A stretch of DNA of 64,000 bases from Brenneria roseae subsp. roseae (lineage in GTDB: Bacteria; Pseudomonadota; Gammaproteobacteria; Enterobacterales; Enterobacteriaceae): positions 1 to 64,000 of the forward strand of contig NZ_KZ819034.1 of assembly GCF_003115845.1 (NCBI RefSeq), given 5' to 3'. Positions 9,809-18,688 of the stretch are shown one piece after another (position 1 is the stretch's first letter; every line of letters begins with the position of its first letter). Made by a program: the position numbers and the translations under genes. The notes under the pieces were generated by a model, which was not told where the DNA came from, did not search any database, and saw only the letters and a list, made by a program, of their open reading frames with translations.

Positions 9809-9969
9809 CCTTTCCTTTTTTATGCCTCCTTATAAATCCCTATGTGTATGTAATTCAATAAGTTGGCGTAAAAATCTTTCCCGATACGTTTTGATTTATC
9901 CCTTCGTATCCGGAAAATTTGGGGTCAGATTGCGGGTCGTTCAGTTCGATGAACGAAGGAGACCCTCAC

Positions 9970-11229
9970 ATGGCCCTGAATGACAGCAAAATCCGCGCTG
10001 CCAAATCCCGCGCAAAATCCTATAAACTCACCGACTCGCAAGGTCTGTACCTCACGGTATCCGCCAGCGGCGCTAAGTTATGGTATTTCCGCTATCGCTT
10101 CGGCGGTAAGGAAAACCGTCTGGCCTTTGGCCGCTATCCTCAGATTACGTTGGCGGAAGCCCGCGAAAAGCGCGACGCGGCGCGTAAGCTGCTGGCGTCC
10201 GGCCTCTGCCCTGCCCTGATCCGCAAAACGGATAATACCACCGTTGATGAATCCCGCACCTTTCAGTACATCGCCACCGCATGGCACACCAGTTGCCTTA
10301 AGCTCTGGTCGGACGCTCACGCCGATAAGCTCCTCACCTGCCTGAAACGCTACGTTTTCCCCGCGATCGGTGCGATGGATATCGCTCTGATTGAGACCCG
10401 GCATCTGGCACAGTTGGTTAAAACCATCGACGATAAAGGCGTGCATGACGTCGCCGGACGGGTACGCCAGCATCTGACCAAAATCATGCGTCATGCCGTA
10501 CAGCAGGGCGTGATTAAATATAATCCCGCTTACGATCTGGATGGCGTCGTGACCCCGGTAGTGACCCAACATCACCCTGCCCTGCCGCTGAAACGCCTGC
10601 CTGAACTACTGGAGAAGATAGAGAGCTACAAAGGCCGGATGCTGACCCGTCTGGCGCTGGAGCTAAATCTGCATGTTTTCCTGCGCTCCAGTGAGCTGCG
10701 TTTTGCCCGCTGGGATGAATTCAACCTGAAAGCGCATATCTGGAGCGTACCTGCAAAACGAGAAGCGATTAAAGGCGTAAGATTTTCAGAACGTGGCGCA
10801 AAGATGAAGGACGAGCATCTGGTGCCGCTGTCCCGGCAGGCGGTCGGCCTGCTGAATCAGATTAAAGCGCTTACCGGCGAGTCGGCATTCGTTTTTCCGG
10901 GTGCCCGTACCCTGGACAAACCGATGAGTGAAAACACCATCAATAAGGCGCTACGTGTGATTGGCTATGACACCAAAACCGAAGTCTGTGGCCACGGGTT
11001 CAGAACGATGGCCTGTAGCGCCCTAAACGAATCCGGGCTGTGGTCAAAGGACGCTATTGAGCGACAGATGAGCCATAAGGAGCGCAACGGCGTACGGGCG
11101 GCCTATGTGCACAAAGCAGAACATCTGGAAGCCCGCATGGAGATGATGCAATGGTGGTCGGATTATCTGGATGCATGCCGGGATACATTTTTCCCACCCT
11201 ATGTCTGGGGCAAATTGGATAAATCATAA
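9970..11229 (+). CDS. int: P4-type tyrosine integrase of the conjugative element
   Basis: This site-specific recombinase should insert and excise the element at the tRNA-Phe 3' end. The N-terminus (LTDSQGLYLTV, FGRYPQITLAEAR) is the DUF4102 arm-binding domain of P4-type integrases. The catalytic domain shows Arg239 in LRSSELRFARW, the HGFRT box with His342, and Tyr379 in AAYVHKAEH, followed by the usual MMQWWSDYLD tail. The ATG at 9970 is chosen over an in-frame ATG at 9919 because GAAGGAG lies 9-15 nt before it and the protein then begins like its family (MALNDSKIRAAKSR). It is 419 residues, normal length. It lies directly right of the att copy, as expected for the first gene of an integrated element. 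Confidence 0.95.
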   Translation: MALNDSKIRAAKSRAKSYKLTDSQGLYLTVSASGAKLWYFRYRFGGKENRLAFGRYPQITLAEAREKRDAARKLLASGLCPALIRKTDNTTVDESRTFQYIATAWHTSCLKLWSDAHADKLLTCLKRYVFPAIGAMDIALIETRHLAQLVKTIDDKGVHDVAGRVRQHLTKIMRHAVQQGVIKYNPAYDLDGVVTPVVTQHHPALPLKRLPELLEKIESYKGRMLTRLALELNLHVFLRSSELRFARWDEFNLKAHIWSVPAKREAIKGVRFSERGAKMKDEHLVPLSRQAVGLLNQIKALTGESAFVFPGARTLDKPMSENTINKALRVIGYDTKTEVCGHGFRTMACSALNESGLWSKDAIERQMSHKERNGVRAAYVHKAEHLEARMEMMQWWSDYLDACRDTFFPPYVWGKLDKS

Positions 11230-11333
11230 GGTTGACTTATCATTAAGGCCCGTAATTAGCGAATACATTAAAAGCAGATCTGGCCTATTAATGATCTGCT
11301 TTTTCCCTGCCTCGCAAATCAAAGAAAATCTTT

Positions 11334-11453
11334 GGAGACGAAACCCTCACCTTTAAACACATCGCAATCTCATGACACACCAGCAGCCTCAGACTTTGGT
11401 CGGAAAGCCACGCGGATAAAATTCGCACCGGCCTGAAGCACTGCGCGTTTCCT
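11334..11453 (+). pseudogene. Relic of a second P4-type integrase
   Basis: Translation in one frame gives TFKHIAIS*HTSSLRLWSES then HADKIRTGLKHCAFP. This aligns with residues of the neighbouring integrase (TFQYIATAWHTSCLKLWSDA, HADKLLTCLKRYVFP). A Trp codon has become TGA and the rest of the gene is missing. It is too diverged to be a simple copy of the adjacent integrase, so it probably records an earlier element at this site. Confidence 0.75.
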
Positions 11454-11540
11454 GAGACAGGTTCACCCAAGCTCGTCATATGCATCCAGAATATATCTCC
11501 GATATTTGAACACCCATCTGCAAAGCCATCCGTCCGCATG

Positions 11541-11560
11541 GCAAGGCAAGGCAAGGCAAG
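11541..11560. repeat. Short tandem repeat (GCAAG)x4
   Basis: Four exact GCAAG units, with a partial fifth, lie in the gene-free stretch between the integrase relic and the LysR gene. It looks like simple slippage sequence with no clear function. Confidence 0.6.
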
Positions 11561-11699
11561 GCATAGCAAATGGTTAGTTTGTTGGCGATTCCCGATATCT
11601 CTCTCCTTTCGTGCAGTATGTTCAGAGTACAGTTAATTCGTGTCCATAATCATCGCAAGGTAATTTATTCTTGAAAAAAACATTGGCTAACGCGTCCCC

Positions 11700-12605
11700 C
11701 TAACCGGCTCCCAGCCCTTTACGCTTTGCCATATCAATAAACGCACGTAGCTTAGGTTGAGCCTGTGTTCTAGCCGGGAAATAAAGATATGCTCCGGCGG
11801 TCGGCTGGATATAGTCTCTCAATACCGACTCAAGACGCCCCTCGGCCAGATCCTCAGCGGCCTCAAGGTCGGCCACATAGGCTAGGCCTAATCCCTGTCG
11901 GGCGAACGACAATAATGATGCACGCTCATTGACGACGATCCGTCCTGCCATATCCACCAGAAAGTCACGGCCGCGCCGGCTGAATTCCCACCGGTGTCGT
12001 TGTCCTGATGTGACAAAGCGGTAGATGATGCCTTCATGTTGCGTCAAGTCTTCAGGCTTTCGAGGCCGCCCCGCCCTCGCGAAATAACTCGGTGAACCGA
12101 CCACGGACCAGCGGAGTTCAGGCGTGAGTCTCACGGCCACCATATCCTTCTCAATCGTCTCTCCCAGCCGGATACCCGCGTCATAAAGCCCGCTCGCGAG
12201 ATCAACCGTTCCCTCATCGATCGACAGTTCCAGCGTGACATCCGGATAGGCGCGGCAGTACTCCGGAACAAACGGCTCGACAAACAGCATCATTGCAATG
12301 CGGGTCATGGTGAGACGTAGTGTACCCGTCGGGCGCGTCTGGTAGTTTGACAGAAACGCCAGCGCATCGCCGATGTCGGCGGCGGCCGGCTGTAGACGCT
12401 CGAATAGTGCGACGCCGGGCTCCGTCAAGACGACGCTACGCGTTGTTCGCTGGAATAGCACGACGCCGTGCCGCTGTTCAAACTGCTGGATAGACTTGCT
12501 AACAGCCGTCGACGAGATGTTCAGCACCTTCGCCGCTTTTGTAAAACTCAAGTGTTTAGCGACGGTAAGGAACGGAATGATACCGTCGAGTTGATCTTTT
12601 TCCAT
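11700..12605 (-). CDS. LysR-type transcriptional regulator
   Basis: The N-terminal helix-turn-helix reads FLTVAKHLSFTKAAKVLNIS...FQRTTRSVVLTEPG, classic for LysR regulators, followed by a substrate-binding domain with the TGTLRLTMTRIAM segment. The start at 12605 (MEKDQLDG) gives the normal N-terminus; an in-frame ATG at 12638 would add 11 residues. It is divergent from the SDR gene at 12733, the usual geometry for a LysR protein controlling its neighbour and itself. The inducer is unknown. It is GC-rich, like the whole 11.7-20.2 kb cluster. Confidence 0.88.
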   Translation of the reverse strand: MEKDQLDGIIPFLTVAKHLSFTKAAKVLNISSTAVSKSIQQFEQRHGVVLFQRTTRSVVLTEPGVALFERLQPAAADIGDALAFLSNYQTRPTGTLRLTMTRIAMMLFVEPFVPEYCRAYPDVTLELSIDEGTVDLASGLYDAGIRLGETIEKDMVAVRLTPELRWSVVGSPSYFARAGRPRKPEDLTQHEGIIYRFVTSGQRHRWEFSRRGRDFLVDMAGRIVVNERASLLSFARQGLGLAYVADLEAAEDLAEGRLESVLRDYIQPTAGAYLYFPARTQAQPKLRAFIDMAKRKGLGAG

Positions 12606-12732
12606 TAAGCGATTACAAACCTCTGGTTGATAACACATCCCACTTTAAGCAGTTTATCAGCCTAATCAGATGAAGTAACCTCGTCTTTCATCACGCGGCA
12701 ATTGTCGCTCCGACAGCAAGGAGGAGAGTGTT

Positions 12733-13569
12733 ATGACCGTCCGTACCTGGTTCATCACAGGCGTGAACAGAGGCTTCGGCCGACTGATGACGGAACAGCT
12801 TTTACAACGTGGCGAACATGTTGCAGGAACCGCCCGCAGGATGGATTCGCTGTTAGGCCTGAAAGAAAAATACGGCACGCAGTTCTTGCTTCAGCCCCTT
12901 GACCTGACCGACACCCTGGCGATTCGCGGTGTCGTCGATGCGGCATTCGCCCACTTCGGACGTATTGACGTTGTGGTTAACAATGCCGGTTACGGTCTGT
13001 TCGGCGCGGCCGAGGAAGTGCAGGAAGAACAGATCGCCCATCAGATCAACACCAACCTTGTCGGATCGATACAGGTGGTTCGTACTGCGCTACCGCACCT
13101 GCGTTCGCAGGGCGGCGGACGCATCCTGCAGATATCGAGCATGGGCGGCCAGATCGCGCTTCCCGGCCTATCGCTCTATCATGCGACAAAGTGGGGCATC
13201 GAAGGTTTCTTTGAATCCACCCGTCAGGACATCGCACCGTTCAACATCCAGGTCACGATCGTCGAACCAGGCAGCGCCCGTACGAACTTCGCATTCGCGA
13301 GCGCCGTGATGCCGGAGGCTGTGGGCGCGTATGCTCAAACACCGGCCGGAGACACCCGTCGCATCATCGAAGGCGGCGAATATCAGCCGAAGGTCGACCC
13401 TGAGAAGGTCGTGCGCGAGATTCTCGCTTCGGTTGAGCGGGAACCCGCACCCAAACGACTCGTCCTTGGGGTGGATGCCTATACGCTGATCGGTGAAGCA
13501 CTGCGAGATCGTCTGGCGGCGCTGGAAGCGCAAAAGGATATAGCCTTGTCCGTAGATTTCGACCATTAA
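12733..13569 (+). CDS. SDR-family NAD(P)-dependent oxidoreductase
   Basis: This is a classical short-chain dehydrogenase/reductase. The dinucleotide-binding motif is TGVNRGFG near the N-terminus, followed by NNAGYG, the catalytic Ser in SSMGG and the YHATK active site, then EPGSARTNF. It has 278 residues and no signal peptide, so it is cytosolic. AAGGAGGAG lies just before ATG 12733. It is divergent from the LysR gene at 11700-12605 and very similar along its whole length to the SDR at 14406-15245, from which it is separated by one SnoaL-like gene, pointing to a local duplication. The substrate cannot be told from sequence. Confidence 0.9.
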   Translation: MTVRTWFITGVNRGFGRLMTEQLLQRGEHVAGTARRMDSLLGLKEKYGTQFLLQPLDLTDTLAIRGVVDAAFAHFGRIDVVVNNAGYGLFGAAEEVQEEQIAHQINTNLVGSIQVVRTALPHLRSQGGGRILQISSMGGQIALPGLSLYHATKWGIEGFFESTRQDIAPFNIQVTIVEPGSARTNFAFASAVMPEAVGAYAQTPAGDTRRIIEGGEYQPKVDPEKVVREILASVEREPAPKRLVLGVDAYTLIGEALRDRLAALEAQKDIALSVDFDH

Positions 13570-13698
13570 CACCAACCAGGATGGCTTCGATTGCGCCAAA
13601 ACGCGCCGATGGGGCTTCTTTTCAGGAACCAGATGCACGGATACGATAACGAGCGGATTCCTTCTCAGCATCTGCATCACTTAGTGAGGAATATCATC

Positions 13699-14226
13699 AT
13701 GAACATAATTGACACCGGGCGACGCGGCGTCCTGTCCATTGGCATCGCCGCAACACTATTTGCGCTGTTCTTTGCACCGCTGGCATTAGCACAAAGCGCT
13801 ACGGATTCCACGGCCTCGAACAAACAAAAAGTCGAGACGGCGCTGACCGCCTGGAGCCGTGGAACGGGTAGCGTCCTGAGCGTTCTGTCGGATGATATCA
13901 AGTGGACGATTCCCGGCCACTCACTCATTGCGGGGACGACCGTTGGAAAGGATGAACTGAATGCGAAAATCAATGTTCCCTTCGGAGCACGCTTTGCCCA
14001 GTCAAATGACAAATTCCGCCCGGTCACTATTAAAGGCATCTATGGCGATGGAAACATGGTTATCGCGTACTTCCAGGGGCGTGGCATTGCCAACGATGGC
14101 AAGCCTTATGTCAACAATTACGCGTGGTTTCTCACAATGAAAGACGGCCTGGCCGTCGAAGGCACCGCGTTTTTCGATAGCGTTGCGTTCAACGATCTCT
14201 GGACTCGCGTGCCTGTCAGTAATTAA
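13699..14226 (+). CDS. Exported SnoaL/NTF2-like protein
   Basis: The mature part (KVETALTAWSRGTGSVLSVL, DDIKWTIPGHSLIAGT) has the pattern of SnoaL-like polyketide cyclase/ketosteroid-isomerase-type folds, small alpha+beta barrels that bind hydrophobic ligands. The first 30 residues are a signal peptide: GVLSIGIAATLFALFFAPLALAQS, cleaved probably after ALA. The start at 13699 (MNIIDTGRRG) is preferred over the longer frame from 13591, which would bury the signal sequence. It lies between two near-identical SDR genes on the same strand. A periplasmic location for a member of this fold beside cytosolic SDRs is unusual. Function unknown. Confidence 0.7.
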   Translation: MNIIDTGRRGVLSIGIAATLFALFFAPLALAQSATDSTASNKQKVETALTAWSRGTGSVLSVLSDDIKWTIPGHSLIAGTTVGKDELNAKINVPFGARFAQSNDKFRPVTIKGIYGDGNMVIAYFQGRGIANDGKPYVNNYAWFLTMKDGLAVEGTAFFDSVAFNDLWTRVPVSN

Positions 14227-14405
14227 AGGGCACGAATCATGATATCCCCTGCCATCGCTCAGGCGAGCCGTCCAGGAGGGACTACATGGCTGCACGCCGC
14301 ACCGGGCCCTATCAAGACGAGGCCACTGCAACATCCGCGCCGCTGTGCATGTAGTCTGAATGCGCTGGATGACAGCGCGGCGCTTTTAACTTTAAGGAGA
14401 AATAT

Positions 14406-15245
14406 ATGACTCAACGTACCTGGTTCATCACCGGCGTGAACAGCGGCTTTGGCCGCTTGATGACGGAACAACTTTTGGAAAGTGGCGATCGTGTTGCCGG
14501 CACGGCCCGCAAGATGGATTCGCTGATCGGTCTGAAGGAAAAATATAGCGAGCAGCTTTGGCTTGAATCGCTTGATCTGACCGACACGCCGGCCATCCGC
14601 CGCGTCGTCGATGCAGCCTTCGCCCACTTCGGCCGCATTGATGTCATCGTCAACAATGCCGGATACGGCTTGGTCGGAGCGGCCGAAGAGTTGCTGGACG
14701 AGCAGATCATCCACCAGCTCAATACCAACGTCGTCGGATCGATCCAGGTGGTGCGCGCGGCATTGCCCCATCTGCGTGCGCAAGGGGGCGGCAGGATCAT
14801 GCAGCTTTCCAGCATGGGCGGGCAGTGGGCGATGCCGGGGCTCTCGCTTTACCACGCGTCGAAGTGGGCGATGGAGGGCTTCTTCGAATCCACCATCCAG
14901 GACATTGCACCGTTCAATATCCAGGTAACCCTTGTCGAGCCGGGCAGTGCGCGCACTGAATTCGCCGCGAACAGCGCGGCCATTTCTCCCGCCATGGACG
15001 TCTATGCGCAAACCCCCGCCGGGGCCGTGCGCCGCGTGATCGAACCGGGCTTCCGCGGCCAGCCGGGCGATCCGGCCAAGATGGCCGCTGCCATGATCGC
15101 GTCAGTAGAGCAGAACCCGGCGCCGAAGCGACTGGCGCTCGGCTCGGATGCCTATGTGAATATACACAAAGCACTCACCGAACGACTTACCGATCTTGAG
15201 CAGCAAAAAGACGTAGCTTTCTCGACAGATTTTGCAGTTTCGTAA
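14406..15245 (+). CDS. SDR-family oxidoreductase, paralogue of the 12733 gene
   Basis: The motifs are TGVNSGFG (cofactor), NNAGYG, SSMGG, and YHASK (catalytic Tyr/Lys), and the protein has 279 residues. The N-terminal half is nearly the same as the SDR at 12733-13569 (WFITGVNxGFGRLMTEQLL, MDSLxGLKEKY), so the two arose by duplication or both were acquired together. AAGGAG lies 7 nt before ATG 14406. It belongs to a same-strand run of SDR, SnoaL-like, SDR, alcohol dehydrogenase and SDR. Probably NADP-dependent reduction of a carbonyl compound; substrate unknown. Confidence 0.9.
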   Translation: MTQRTWFITGVNSGFGRLMTEQLLESGDRVAGTARKMDSLIGLKEKYSEQLWLESLDLTDTPAIRRVVDAAFAHFGRIDVIVNNAGYGLVGAAEELLDEQIIHQLNTNVVGSIQVVRAALPHLRAQGGGRIMQLSSMGGQWAMPGLSLYHASKWAMEGFFESTIQDIAPFNIQVTLVEPGSARTEFAANSAAISPAMDVYAQTPAGAVRRVIEPGFRGQPGDPAKMAAAMIASVEQNPAPKRLALGSDAYVNIHKALTERLTDLEQQKDVAFSTDFAVS

Positions 15246-15351
15246 CCTTTTAAAAGATCAACGACATCTTCTTGCGGATTCATAGAGGCGATATTCCATC
15301 GCCATCGACTTCAGGGAATAGGTGACGAAACTCAGTAACTGGAGACCTACG

Positions 15352-16548
15352 ATGATATCGCGTCGTGAATTTAATCAACGAGTAGCAATTGCTTTGGCTG
15401 GTATCACGCTCCCGCAGACAGTCTTATCCGGCACCGAAGCACAGGCAACGAATGGAGCCAGATCGGCCGGCACACCTCGTACCATGCGTGCGGCACAGAT
15501 GACGGCGTTTCGGAGTCCACTGCACGTCGCCGAGGTTCCCGTCATGGCGCCGCGGAACGGCGGGGCTGTGGTGCAGGTGGAGGCATGTGGGATCTGCCGC
15601 AGCGATTGGCACGTCTGGAACCAAGACTGGACGTGGATTGGACTTGACCTTCCGCTCCCTGCTGTGATGGGTCACGAGGTCGGTGGAGTAGTCGTCGAAG
15701 TCGGCCGCGATGTTCGGGCCGTGAAAGTCGGTGATCGAGTAACGATCCCGTTCCACGAGGCCGACGGCACCTGCCCACAGTGTCGCGCAGGATTTCCCAA
15801 TCTCTGCGACCACACTGTAATCCCCGCGATTCAACGCACCGGCGGCTGGGCGCAGTATGTCACCATCACGGCTGCCGATTTTAACTGCATCCGTCTGCCC
15901 GAGGAGGTCGATACCCTGTCGGCAGCGGCACTGGGCTGTCGCTACATGACCTCGTATCGCGCGGTGGTGCATCGCGGACACGTTCAACCAGGCGAATGGG
16001 TCGCCGTGCATGGGTGTGGCGGTATCGGCCTGTCGGCCGTACAGATAGCCGCGGCGGTGGATGGAATGGTAGTCGCCGTCGACATCGATGACCGCAAGTT
16101 GGCGAAAGCCCGCGATGAGGGCGCCGTGGTCACGATCAACGCCCGGGGCCTCACGCCTGAGCAAGTGGGACAGGCTGTGAAGGAGGCGACCGGCGGTGGC
16201 GCCCATGTGTCGATCGACGGACTCGGCCGGGGCTTCACGGCTCAACAATCCATTGGATCGCTCCGAAAGCGCGGCCGCCACGTCCAGGTTGGGCTGACCT
16301 CTCAAGAAGAACGCGGTCAGGTCGCCATCCCGATCGATGTCCTCGTAAACAATGAATTCGAGGTAATCGGCTCAGTCGGCAATCCACAACCGAACTACGC
16401 TGAGCTTCTCGCGCTCGTCGCAAAGCGCAAGCTCAATCCATCGCGTCTCGTCACACGTCAAATCGGGCTTGATGACGTCACCGATACCCTGCGACGAATG
16501 ACCCGGTTCGACACATTAGGTTTCGAGGTGATCACACGTTTCGCCTGA
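15352..16548 (+). CDS. Zinc-dependent alcohol dehydrogenase with a Tat-type signal
   Basis: This is a medium-chain (GroES-like) zinc alcohol dehydrogenase. ACGICRSDWH supplies the catalytic-zinc Cys, GHEVGG follows, CPQC...C is the structural-zinc lobe (only part of the usual four-Cys set is obvious), and HGCGGIGLSAVQIA is the NAD(P)-binding glycine motif. The N-terminus is odd: MISRREFNQRVAIALAGITL, a twin-arginine-like SRREF followed by a hydrophobic stretch and a likely cleavage site near the Ala-rich segment. That would send a folded, cofactor-loaded enzyme to the periplasm. ATG 15352 is chosen because it begins the signal, and GGAG lies shortly upstream; the longer frame from 15322 adds ten residues. 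It sits between two SDR genes on the same strand. Confidence 0.85.
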   Translation: MISRREFNQRVAIALAGITLPQTVLSGTEAQATNGARSAGTPRTMRAAQMTAFRSPLHVAEVPVMAPRNGGAVVQVEACGICRSDWHVWNQDWTWIGLDLPLPAVMGHEVGGVVVEVGRDVRAVKVGDRVTIPFHEADGTCPQCRAGFPNLCDHTVIPAIQRTGGWAQYVTITAADFNCIRLPEEVDTLSAAALGCRYMTSYRAVVHRGHVQPGEWVAVHGCGGIGLSAVQIAAAVDGMVVAVDIDDRKLAKARDEGAVVTINARGLTPEQVGQAVKEATGGGAHVSIDGLGRGFTAQQSIGSLRKRGRHVQVGLTSQEERGQVAIPIDVLVNNEFEVIGSVGNPQPNYAELLALVAKRKLNPSRLVTRQIGLDDVTDTLRRMTRFDTLGFEVITRFA

Positions 16549-16681
16549 TGGAGCGGCTTGCATCCCTAGAAGCGTAAGAAGAGATCGCCCTCAGCGCCGG
16601 GTTTTCCGCCGCCTGAAAGCCCCGCCATCTGGCGAACAAAAACAACCATTTTCATAACTTACTAAATCGCTTGGATATCAC

Positions 16682-17512
16682 ATGACACAGAAGATATGGT
16701 TCATCACCGGCACCTCTCGCGGCTTCGGCCGGATATGGGCCGAAGCCGCCCTCAAGCGCGGCGACAAGGTCGTTGCAACCGCCCGTCGCCTTGAAACCCT
16801 CAATCCTTTTGTCGAAACCTATGGAGAGGCGGTGCTGCCGCTCCAACTCGACGTCACCGACCGGCAAGCCGCTTTCGCAGCCATCAACCGGGCCAAGGAG
16901 CACTTTGGCCGCCTGGACGTTGTCATCAACAACGCGGGCTTTGGTCTGAGCGGTGCCATCGAGGAAGTCAGTGAGGCCGACGCGCGAGTCCAGATCGAGA
17001 CGAACGTGTTTGGCGCCCTTTGGGTCACCCAAGCAGCGCTGCCGATCATGCGCGAGCAGAAAGGCGGCCACATCCTCTCCGTCTCCAGCATTGGCGGCAT
17101 TGTCACCTTTCCGACCCTTGGCCTATACCACGCATCCAAGTGGGCGCTCGAAGGCATGATGGACGCGCTGTCCCAAGAGGTCGGCGACCTTGGGATCAAG
17201 GTGACCCTGATCGAACCGGGCGGCTATGCCACGGACTTCGTAGACCCTTCGTCAATGAAGTTCTCGCCTTCGCTGGAAGTCTATGACGAGGTACGCAAGC
17301 AGCTTGCCGCGTCATTTTTGCCCGAAACTGTGGGCAATCCGCAGGCGACGGCGCAGGCGATCTTGCAGGTCGTCGACGCTCCCGAACCGCCGCTGCGCAT
17401 TTTCCTGGGCAGCTACCCGCTTCCCCTGGCTCGCCAGCGCTACGAGGAGCGTCTTGCCAGTTGGGAAAAGTGGGCGGAAGTCTCGAATTCGGCCCAGGGG
17501 AAACTGGCCTGA
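16682..17512 (+). CDS. SDR-family oxidoreductase
   Basis: Motifs are TGTSRGFG for cofactor binding, NNAGFG, SSIGG and YHASK at the active site, then EPGGYATDF. The protein has 276 residues and is cytosolic. It is related to, but clearly distinct from, the two SDRs upstream; GFGRIWAEAALKRGDKVVATAR matches a common proteobacterial SDR subfamily of unknown substrate. It is the last + strand gene of the first oxidoreductase run and faces the convergent LysR gene at 17641-18546. A short GC-rich hairpin (GCGCGCAC...GTGCGCGC, about 17529-17549) follows it. Confidence 0.9.
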   Translation: MTQKIWFITGTSRGFGRIWAEAALKRGDKVVATARRLETLNPFVETYGEAVLPLQLDVTDRQAAFAAINRAKEHFGRLDVVINNAGFGLSGAIEEVSEADARVQIETNVFGALWVTQAALPIMREQKGGHILSVSSIGGIVTFPTLGLYHASKWALEGMMDALSQEVGDLGIKVTLIEPGGYATDFVDPSSMKFSPSLEVYDEVRKQLAASFLPETVGNPQATAQAILQVVDAPEPPLRIFLGSYPLPLARQRYEERLASWEKWAEVSNSAQGKLA

Positions 17513-17640
17513 CTCATACTACGCGGAACGCGCGCACGATAGTGCGCGCGTTCCGCTTGGTATCCACGTGGGCGACACATCATCCATCCTGGACGAAAAA
17601 GACACCCATCGGTGATTGGCTGGGCTTTGAGCCGCTGCAA

Positions 17641-18546
17641 TCACGATTCAACCTTCGCAGGCGCTCCCACGTTGAGTGCCGGTATGTGGGTAAACGCTTC
17701 TGCGATGAAGTCCATGAAGGCAATCGCGCGCTTTGGCAGAAGGCGGTTGGCGACGTACAGGATTTGGATTGGCACCGGCGGTGCTTCGCAGCCGCCCAAC
17801 AGAAGTTTCAGGTTGCCATTCTCCAGACCATCCTCGAACAGCCACCTCGGGCCGTGCGCGATGCCTACGCCAGCGTTTACCGCTTCATGTACCGCCTGCG
17901 GCGAATTGACCCGAAGCCGGCCCGAAACAGGTACTTCGGAATCGCGGAAATGCCAGGTACTGCCGGACGACAGCAACGTATAGACAATGCAGTCGTGCCC
18001 GAGCAGATCGTCCGGCTCGCGCGGCATACCGTGGCGGGCCAGGTAGGTGGCACTGGCGACACATACCCGCTCGAACATACCGATGCGCCGGGCTCGCAGG
18101 GCACTATCCTCAAGGTGACCGATGCGGATGGCCAACTCGGCACCTTCATCGACCAGGTTCACGTAGCGATCGCCGATCTGGAGATCCAGCGCCAGGCCGG
18201 GAAAACGCGCCAGGAAGGCTGGCACCTGCGGCAGCACAAACGCGTGAGCCAGCGCGGTCGGACACGCGACGCGCAGGAGTCCCGTGGGCTCGGTTTCGTC
18301 GCGCAGGGACGACTCCGCGACGGCATCGAGTATTCGCCGCACCTCGGCATAATAACGTTCGCCTTCGGGGGTCAGCATCAGCCGGCGCGTGGTCCGCAGC
18401 AATAATCTGGTTTGAAGATGTTCCTCCAGCGCAGCCACGTATCGACTCACATTCGGCTGCCCTAATCCGAGGTCACGCGCCGCGGCAGAAAAACTCCCGG
18501 TTTCCACCGCCCGGGCAAAGCAGGTCATCAGGAGAAAGCGATCCAC
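17641..18546 (-). CDS. LysR-type transcriptional regulator
   Basis: The protein has 301 residues. The N-terminus MDRFLLMTCFARAVETGSFS followed by AAARDLGLGQPNVSRYVAAL is a canonical LysR helix-turn-helix, and LLLRTTRRLMLTPEGERYY follows. The effector domain carries GLLRVACPTALAH. It is divergent from the SDR at 18689 with a 140-bp intergenic region, so autoregulation and control of the SDR/isochorismatase-like pair are likely. No operator half-site was identified with confidence. Confidence 0.9.
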   Translation of the reverse strand: MDRFLLMTCFARAVETGSFSAAARDLGLGQPNVSRYVAALEEHLQTRLLLRTTRRLMLTPEGERYYAEVRRILDAVAESSLRDETEPTGLLRVACPTALAHAFVLPQVPAFLARFPGLALDLQIGDRYVNLVDEGAELAIRIGHLEDSALRARRIGMFERVCVASATYLARHGMPREPDDLLGHDCIVYTLLSSGSTWHFRDSEVPVSGRLRVNSPQAVHEAVNAGVGIAHGPRWLFEDGLENGNLKLLLGGCEAPPVPIQILYVANRLLPKRAIAFMDFIAEAFTHIPALNVGAPAKVES

Positions 18547-18688
18547 GTTTTGCCTCCGTTATCTATGCGATTAAAGCATGAATGATATGCAAATTAGCTA
18601 TCTTATCCATTATACGGCATGGGTTCATACTTCGTACTGTCGGCAGCGCATGCGCTGCTTGTGGCATTCATTACATAGGAGCGTCATC

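Noticed and set aside
9492-9983. 163-codon + strand ORF across the iteron array
   Set aside because: Its residues are produced by the 21-bp repeats and the att site (MCGP, MCGV, ICGP series); no ribosome binding site and no protein-like composition.
14259-15011. 250-codon minus-strand ORF under the second SDR
   Set aside because: Shadow of the SDR gene in GC-rich DNA; no start signal or recognisable product.
17461-18405. Long + strand ORF antisense to the LysR gene at 17641
   Set aside because: High-GC shadow frame; the LysR frame has a full set of family motifs and normal start.
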